The notes beneath the pieces were generated by a model. That model was not told the origin of the DNA. It was given only the letters and a program-made list of their open reading frames with translations, and did not search any database. The translations under genes were made by a program, and so were the position numbers. From Hemileia vastatrix (lineage: Eukaryota > Basidiomycota > Pucciniomycetes > Pucciniales > Zaghouaniaceae), in assembly GCA_030280995.1 (NCBI GenBank), contig JASXTE010000004.1:10620001-10684000 (forward strand): a DNA stretch of 64,000 nt, given 5' to 3'. Shown here one piece after another: positions 56,720-64,000 of the stretch. Numbering within the stretch: position 1 is the first letter of the stretch; each line of letters starts with the position of its first letter.

Positions 56720-59700
56720 CTACAAATTTCCCCAATCCCAAATTAACACAAAGATGTTAGTCAACAGAAAATAAATTTGATTAATTTTTTCACTCACTAC
56801 TGTCTGCAGTCCAATGGCAGTGACAACCTCGTCTTTGATTCCAAACATTCCTTTTTTGTGCTCGAAAGTAGCTGCATGTCCAATTATTGCATCTTTCTTA
56901 ATCACAATTTGAGTTGCTTTGGCTACTCTTACTAACCGACAATGCACTTGTGGGAAAAGCTCATAGGGATCCTTTGATGTTTCTTCTGGACGGAGCTCTT
57001 TGAAAGGACTTACTATTAAATATATTTGATCAATCTCTTCCTTTGATCTGAAAAGATCATCAATTTGCCCAAACTGGCTATCTTTTCCATAGTAGAATTC
57101 AATTGTTGAATTAGCAATGTGTCGATGGTAACTAGTAAACCTCTTTCCATGTATCAATATGCTTGCTACATTTTCAACTACCCGATCCCCACTTTTCTCC
57201 GATAGTGTCAAAGCCCGTCTTGAAGTTTCTTTTCCCATTCGTGCCCTTACCCATTTAGTAAATAATGCCATACTTAGATGGATCCATTTTTTTTGTTTAT
57301 CAAGATCAATATGGATTTTTTTAGTCTCACATTGATCATTATCTTCAGCTTCACCAAGATCTAATACCCTAGACTTCCGATACCAATGTTTGAGCATTGT
57401 TAGCGGTATCTCTCCTGTGGTAAATATTAATAAATTAGCACAGCTGAGTTTTTAAATCATTGCTTACAAACATTACATACGTGGATGGTGATTGTTTGGA
57501 ATTTCAGATAATATATGATTCACCCGTTCTCCAGACCAAGTAGCTGTACCTGATGGTGGACCAAGACGCTTTATCATTTCAGGATAATGTTGAGTGATAT
57601 GCAGATTTGGCTTTGCATTAATATTCTTCCAACCCTCTTCAAGGCACTCACGATACTCTAACAGAAATTTATCTAGATCTTTAAGCTCATTAGTCTGTAT
57701 ATTTTTTAATGTCAAAAAATTGGTGATCGAGCATAATGTTACAAGTGACTTGAGAAGATAATATTCTCTTGGTTTATCAGCTGAGGAAGCTGAAGATTCA
57801 GATTCTTTAAATTTTTCAAACCAAAGGGGTATAAGTGACAAAGGGAAGTAGAGAATATACAGCATGTGCCATTCTGCTGCCTTGAGGGATCCTGCCTTTT
57901 TAGATCCTACTGATTTTGGAACTCATGTTAGCCAGGAAGGTCTTCTTACTTGATCAATCATCTTCCATACAACCTGTAGCTCTGCTGCTGTGATTCGTGG
58001 ATTACTACTACCTTCATTTTCTTTCTCCTTACCTTTCCTTTTATTTTCTTCATCTCTAGCTGTCTCATTTGATGAGTGAGATCCTTCACTCTGTGATATG
58101 CTAATGCTTCTTTGCCTTAAGTTATACAATGAATTCCTACTGTCACTGCTGTGAGACTGTATTGAGGCCACATCGCTATATGGAGGAATAAATTTGGAGC
58201 TGGATGACCTACTCTGGCTTCTTGATCGATTTGTTCCCAATCCTTCATTATCTAGTCCATGATGACTTGATGACTGTCTTGAACTCGTACGTCTTTGCCG
58301 CTTGTGCTGTCTCGTGTGTCCTGTATCATCATCATCATTATTCATGGTGCTTAAGCTACTTCTACGTTTTTTTGAATGTTTGTGCAGTGAAGTATCAGAA
58401 AAGAAATCATCTTCTTCTTCTCTTACATGCCAATTTTTATCCTTTTCCAGCTTTCTTTCTAGATCTTTTGCTGCATTTTGGATTTGAAAATAGCTTAGAC
58501 TGTGATCTTTTAGGTTGCCAAGCATATGTGAATGCATAACATCAATTGAGCAATATTCAGTTGGACGCCAATATTCAAGGTTATTCAGCTCACTCCATCG
58601 TACCCCATGATTTTGAACAATTGATACACGCTCCCAATGTGACTTAGAATTTTTCCACTTTGTTGCCCAGCACATATGATCCTCATGATTCCGTAATGAA
58701 AAATTTCCCACATTCTTTTCACTAATTTCATCTTTAGAGATATTACAGAAAGAGCAGAACATTTTTGCAGAGTGACTCGAAAAGCCAGCCAATTTTTGTA
58801 TTGCAGGAATGTCACCTATCAAAGAGAACAATGCAACTCTTAATTTCCGGCCTCGTGGATAAAGATGTGTCTTTTCAATCAATATATCATCCCATAGAGT
58901 TTGTAGATCATTAACCAGTGGTTTTAGAAGGTGATTAAGCTGTTCACTTGTGGGTTCTGTTGGTCTGGGTATAATAGCATACAAAAAAAGATTTTCCATT
59001 TTTTATCTATCTTCTTGAGGTAGGTTCATACACACCATCATAATATTGCCTACAGACTTCTGATGACCTCCAATCCTATTGCCACCAGGCCTAAACCAGT
59101 CGACATATAAAGTAAACATTAAGTTGCCTGAAGTTATCGTATATTCATCATCATTGCTATCCAGAGCTGGAGTGGTTATGGGAAAGTTTTTCCAAATTGA
59201 ACCATCACAAACATCCTTCATCAAATCACACTCTACACGTTCTGCCACAGGGGTTTTCTTCTCAATCAGAAGCTCAAATTTGAACAGTTTGATCTTTTCC
59301 TTAAGCCAGTCGATAAAAGAATGGTGATGAAATGTTTTAAGAGATAAGTATTTTACATGTTCTTGATGTTCCTCCATCAAATACAGCCTTTCATCACATT
59401 TAACTGCAATTTGTCCTGCTCCAAAAATTTTTAAATAGTGCTTTGATGATGAAAGAAACGGTTGATTGCAACATAGTATAGATGGTTGAGATTCAGAGTT
59501 ATACTCATAAAGAGCAAAGCATTTAGGACAGCATGTTTTAGTGAAAAATGATTGATTGAGCTTTAATCGACTAAAAACTGTATCTATCGAGTGTGGGACC
59601 AGGCGGAAAATGCTATCAGAATCCAGTATTCCACTATCACCTAGAAGTTTGAGCTTCTTAATTTCTTCATCCAAAAATTGAGTACAACCTTCTTTGCTCA

Positions 59701-60098
59701 AATGATGAATCAGAGAAAGCTTTGCTGCCTGCCACATAATTATTTGGCTATACCGTTCCCCAAGATTTGAGTTTCTAGAGACTGTTGAAGATACTTCTGC
59801 CCCCAATAGCAACTGCCCCTATGTAATAAATCATTGAAACATCATAAAGACTTTAATTCTCACATTAAACTATAGATATACAGCTTACTGTTTCTGTGGA
59901 GCGGGAACTTCCAATGTTAAGTGGATTGTTGGAAGAAATAACCATCTGGGCCTTCCTATTTCTTTCCTCTTGATGTTTTGCATAAGAATTAGAGCTTTTG
60001 AAAGCCATACCAACTTCAAAGGACCCAGAAGAAGTTTGATACTTTCTATTGACACATCGAAGATCTTGACATTGACATACATGAAAAAATGGAGGCAT
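56720..60098 (-). pseudogene. Tnp2-type (CACTA superfamily) transposase, two in-frame stops
   Basis: This is a transposase of the Tnp2 family found in CACTA-like elements. The N-terminal exon has the Cys-rich HVCQCQDLRC; its intron to the next exon keeps phase (ET|GQLLLGAE). A zinc-binding CCPKC...CC segment is near 59500. Core blocks are YVDWFRPGGNRIGG, NLFLYAIIPRPTEP, SAKMFCSFCNISKDE, HGVRWSELNNLEYW and SIDVMHSHMLGNLKDHS. A Ser/Arg-rich insertion (about 58000-58430) precedes RRPSWLT and KAAEWHMLY. The last exon contains IPLTMLKHWYRKSR and ends near 56720. A TAA at 59003-59005 and a TGA at about 57923-57925 lie in frame, with homology continuing across both, so the copy is disabled unless they are read through. 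Confidence 0.82.
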
Positions 60099-61173
60099 TG
60101 TAATTGTGATAATTGTAGGAATAAGTTAGCTATTCGAAGTTACCAATTGAAGGTATTCCTTTTTTTGAAAGGCACTAGCTAATATAAGCTACATTTTTTT
60201 ATCAAAAGAATATGATGGAATATGTTTTGAAATTATTTAAGTTTAAATGTTTAATTTTTAATCGGATAAATTATATATTAATTTAAAGTTATGCAGTCTA
60301 CTTTATTTGTATTCTGTATACTCTCTGCATTTGTACAACAATGCATGCATGTTTATCAGAATATTTTCTATCATAGAAAAAATTCTGTTGTACGCACAAG
60401 CATCTTAATTATTTTTCTATCAAATGCCTTCTGAGTTATATCTAACTACCCTATAATTATTTGATTTTGATAAAAATTCTTAGTTATGGACTATAAGAAA
60501 AGTAATCCATATTTTTAACATAATTATTTAAAAAATTACCCCAAAAATCAAAGTTAAACCCAAAAATAAGTTTAATATTTTGTAAAAAACAATCACAAAC
60601 ATATTTCTTTCAATTTGAAAATTGGTCTGTACTAGGTAGAATTTTCTTTAAAGAAAAAATCAAAAATACTCAAATAATAGATGCTACAAAAGTGTAAACC
60701 TTAAAGAATTACATAAAAGCTGAAACCTTGTATAACGTTTCATACATAAATGTGATGAAGTGACACTCTAGTCTATTTATTCAGGTTGAAAAAAATTACT
60801 CAATAGAATATGTATTACTATCATATTGGACCAAAAATAATTTTTTGGTAATCAAAAAATGAACATAGCCTCACATTTAACAAATTATTTTTGTGGAAGA
60901 ATTTTTTGAAAAGAAAAAAAAATCCGTTTCTTAAATGAGTCTGCTTTTATCACATAATCATTCTCTTTATTTTATACCATTCCTTTTGAGTTCAAGTTGC
61001 ATATAAAAATATAATTTATGCATATTATAATTCCATAAAGTCGAAATATTTCTTATTCTTAATTTTTGTGATATTTCTCCTTAAATCAACTTTGGTCATA
61101 AAGTTTTGGAGCTCAACAATTTATCCTTCCTCTTTGTTTAATTTAATTGAACACTTTCTTAATCTAATTATTT
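60099..61173. other. No gene seen; divergent intergenic region
   Basis: This AT-rich region lies between the 5' end of the minus-strand transposase and the 5' end of the plus-strand gene at 61174. It presumably holds both promoters. No distinct repeat was seen. Confidence 0.5.
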
Positions 61174-62295
61174 ATGAGCCCTAGTAGCTCTTACTTTCCT
61201 CATGGAAACCTGCCCACAAACACAAGAACACTTAATAGAATTTTTAATGAGACTTTGCCTCCATTCAATTCTCACTTTTGTAGATCTATACACAATTTTT
61301 GTCGTTCACTTTTGGATATGTCACCAGAATCAAATGGATGGAAACAAAACCCTACTGAAGAGCAATTAGACAGATTTTCATCATTTGACATGAATTCTTG
61401 CAACATTGCCTTTGAACTACCTCATCCAGAATCAAATTCAGCGGTTTCGGAAAAGTTTCCACCAATTTTCCGTGAATCTTTTATTGAGCACCTTTGCATG
61501 TGTGGTTTCCCAGGATCAACTTTTGCTTGGAACCTAGATTGGTTTGACAAATGGAACCAGGTCTTGGCAAATATTCTCATTAAACACTGGGACAATGCCT
61601 TAAAAACCAATAATTTGATTGCATATCCAATTGACTCAACTCAAATTAGCTTCTCAAATCAAATAGGAGTTCTTCACCGTTGGTTTTTAGGTCATGCTGA
61701 TAGATTAAGACTTGGGAAGGATTCTCATAGCTCTCAAGAAATAATCAAAGTGAGAAAGCATAAATATAGAATAAAAAAAAAAGTATGAAAATCCCTTTTT
61801 TTTCAACCGTTTTTATTTATGACCTTTATTTCAAATAACAAAGATTCTTAGAATTCAGTTAACCGAACTAAACTTCTTAAACAACTTCCACATTGTGAAA
61901 CTTATCACAACCTTTTCACGAACATCAAGTGTTGTTCAGACACCGAAATTGATAATGATGGATCGTTAAGACGTATCTTAATGCAATGGAGGTCTGAAGA
62001 TTTTTCTAAAGTTGCACAATATCTTGACCAACAACACTTTGATATTTGAGATAATTCAACCTACTCTGGAAGTGTGCTAAAGGACTTGGCCTTGTACAAA
62101 AGAATCAGTTTGGTTTCAACATTATCCCCTAACCTTAATCCTTCTCATGTCCCCCGGGGTTTGCCGAATGACTGTTATTCTCCCTTATATCTTGCATCTC
62201 TAAATCCTCAACAACTTGGACTTTTAAATCCTCAAAATCCCATAAATTTACCTGCTCTCCTTGAAATTCTTTCTTCCTCTAATGTGAGTGATTGA
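61174..62295 (+). pseudogene. Unrecognised protein, copy 2 of the family at 54634-56293
   Basis: Exon 1 (61174 to about 61783) starts MSPSSSYFPHGNLPTNTR. It contains FAWNLDWFDKWNQVLANILI, matching the FAFDWTCRDFSESTWNQV segment of copy 1, and ends in a basic stretch before a GTATG donor. After an intron, reading resumes near 61860 (KLLKQLPHCETYHNLF). The C-terminus LPNDCYSPLYLASLNPQQLG matches the end of copy 1, and the frame stops at 62295. A TGA at about 62048-62050 lies in frame between the two parts. The last 17 bases overlap the 3' end of the SNF2 gene on the other strand. The function of the family is not known. Confidence 0.65.
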
Positions 62296-64000
62296 CAAAC
62301 TCCCTTAATAATAGGTTTGCACACTCATACTCCTCATTTCCACTGTTTGGGACACTTAGCCTTGAAAAAAAAAACATAATTTTAATGATTACTATTATCA
62401 ATAAAATTTATAGAAATGAAATTTGGCTTACATTGTTAGCTCCATTTTTTTCCTTTGAATCTTATACATGCTGAATTCTATACTTCCTTGTACAAAATAA
62501 TTCAAAACATTTACTTCATTTTGCTGCCCCATTCTATACAGCCGATCAACAGCCTGTTGCTCAACTGCTGGATTCCAATTTGGCTCCTATTTCAACATTG
62601 AACATATAAAAAATTTAATATTTTTGTTCTTAATATGAAATAAAAGACATTGAGCTCACCATTATATATACATTTTGAGCACACCTGAGATCTATACCCA
62701 CTCCTGCAGCCTGAATCGTTCCAACCAAAACTTGGCAATTTTTATTAAAATGGAATTCATGCATATTTTTGTCTCGCTTTGTCCTGCTGAGTTCACCCGT
62801 AAGCTGGGTATACCTAATATTGTGGTCATCTAAAGCCATTTTTATTCTATTTTGAAATATTAGAAAATTGTTTTTAATAAGCCAACACAATTTTGTAAAA
62901 CAATTCATTATAGAATCACTTACATCTGCAAAAAGTCTGCAAAGTTGGAGAATATAACAGCTTTTGGAAAATTTATACCCCTTTCACCAGACAAAAAGTT
63001 TTTTAAGTGGCCTATAAGATGACAAATCTTTGCGGAATGCTGCCAGGTGAAATCAAAAGTTGGAGTTTCATCCAGATTTTTGTAGATTGGATGGTTGCAG
63101 AATTTTCTTAAAATCATCAGCTCTCTTAGAAACTCAGATGAGTCCCAAGGAAAGTCAGTGCTTCTGGAGGGCCCATATCGCTCAGTGAATCCTTCTTGAA
63201 GCACATCAAGTTTAGACCTCCATGGATCTGCTAATTGAACCGATATCCCCCTTTGAATCTTTTTTGGAAGAGACAAAATTGCATCCTTTGTTCTACGTAG
63301 GCTTATGACTTTCATTAAGTGATTGATTGATTTAATAGAATTAGCCTTTCCTTTTTTCAAACCTGGAAAAAGGAAATTCTTCCATAACCAGTCTTCTTGC
63401 CACTTTTCGATTCTAAGAAAAAATATGAGACTTTGAAGGTCAGTGGGCCTGTTCTGAAGTGGAGTTCCAGTCAAGCATAGTCGGTGTTGGGATTCCAAGT
63501 CAAATATTGTTTGAGCCCTCTGCGAGTAAGGATTTTTAATGTAACTAAAAGAATATTTATAAAAATTAAGTTTTAAGTTTTAGATATAGAAATGGGCACT
63601 AACTGAGCTTCATCTAAAACAACTCTATACCAAAAGAGCATTTGAGTCACCGGTATCTTTTTTTGGCTTTGATTTTTTGACATCGTTGGGCTAGCTATTT
63701 CATAGGTCGTTAAAACAATAGCAGTGTCCTGTAGCTCATTGACATTAGTATTTTGACAATCCTTCCCATAAAGAACCTTGAAAGGAAGCGCATTATCTTC
63801 AAAGTGCACACTTATTTCATTGATCCAATTCGATAGTGTTGCCAGGGGGCATATAATCAGTGTGGCTGAACTCCGATTAATACCTTCTTGATTTTCTGAT
63901 ACCTGGAATTGTCTTGCTTCACCTTGAGTTGCACTTATAAGAGAAAGAGTTGAAAGTGTCTTTCCCAAACCCATATCATCAGCAAGTATTGACCCGTTTC
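62279..64000 (-). CDS. SNF2-family helicase (5' end outside window)
   Basis: This is a DNA-dependent ATPase of the SNF2 superfamily, close in layout to Rad5/Rad16/HLTF-type proteins but without the RING insertion. Motifs in order are Walker A LADDMGLGKT at the right edge, LIICPLATLSNW, box II VVLDEAQ, LTGTPLQNR, ISLRRTKDAIL, KFCNHP and AVIFSNFADFL. VLVGTIQAAGVGIDL and motif VI AVDRLYRMGQ follow. Several introns separate the exons (about 63498-63600, 62909-62935 and 62591-62660). The last intron 62361-62431 keeps phase, leading to SVPNSGNEEY and a stop at 62279. I see no stops inside the visible exons. The family remodels chromatin or DNA-protein complexes. Confidence 0.88.

Larger units (their letters stand above)
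38816..64000. mobile_element. Possible large composite element carrying TET/JBP, Tnp2 and SNF2 genes (right end outside window)
   Basis: The right 25 kb interrupts copia E and shares no retroelement character. It contains a Tnp2 transposase, a TET/JBP-like dioxygenase, a SNF2 helicase, an unrecognised gene, a duplicated unrecognised gene family, and two kinds of palindrome array. The left limit is placed at the copia E break. TTTGATC repeats just inside this edge equal the half-site of the palindromes at 52.6-54.4 kb. No right terminus or target duplication is available, so unity of the element is an inference; several smaller nested elements are the alternative. Confidence 0.4.

Noticed and set aside
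38816..64000. Polinton/Maverick or giant-virus insertion
   Set aside because: No DNA polymerase B, retroviral-like integrase, packaging ATPase or capsid gene is visible; the transposase is of Tnp2 type.

Overview
This window reads as repeat-rich, AT-rich genomic DNA of a basidiomycete, most likely a rust fungus (Pucciniales). The reasons are Ty3/gypsy and Ty1/copia ruins in every direction, PIF/Harbinger and Tnp2 (CACTA-type) DNA transposons, a TET/JBP-like dioxygenase of the kind expanded in basidiomycetes, and a host-type calpain gene split by many short GT-AG introns. Only one gene looks like an ordinary host gene: a PalB/Rim13-like calpain at 29.7-33.7 kb. Everything else recognisable is mobile-element DNA.

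Layout. 0-5 kb: Ty3/gypsy element A on the minus strand (pol ruins, intact gag-protease, PBS, probable 5' LTR). 5-9.8 kb: a related, more decayed element B on the minus strand with its PBS and the start of its LTR. 9.8-12.3 kb: two solo LTRs of one family, each with its own perfect 5-bp target duplication. 13.4-15.2 kb: decayed Ty1/copia C on the plus strand. 15.67-27.65 kb: Ty1/copia D on the minus strand, flanked by GTAAG duplications. Its 5' LTR is split by a 7.1-kb PIF/Harbinger element (20485-27586, TTA duplication). That element's transposase gene is in turn split by a 2.16-kb non-autonomous element (25097-27253, TTA duplication). 29.7-33.7 kb: the calpain gene. 35.2-38.8 kb: nearly intact Ty1/copia E on the plus strand, cut off before RNase H.

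38.8-64 kb looks different and may be one large element that runs off the right edge. It has about 6 kb of AT-rich non-coding DNA, then a run of a dozen perfect or near-perfect hairpins (44.70-45.35 kb), a TET/JBP-like 2OG-Fe(II) dioxygenase, an unrecognised multi-exon gene, an array of 19 palindromes (52.57-54.41 kb), a Tnp2 transposase flanked by two divergent copies of an unrecognised gene family, and a SNF2 helicase. A transposase, a DNA-base dioxygenase and a SNF2 motor together would be a coherent kit for an element that alters chromatin or DNA modification at its own locus. This is an inference: only one possible end of the element is visible.

Several genes are broken by one base inside homopolymer runs, so part of the apparent decay could be sequence error. 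Intron positions were read by eye from splice consensus and frame; where they did not resolve, this is stated.
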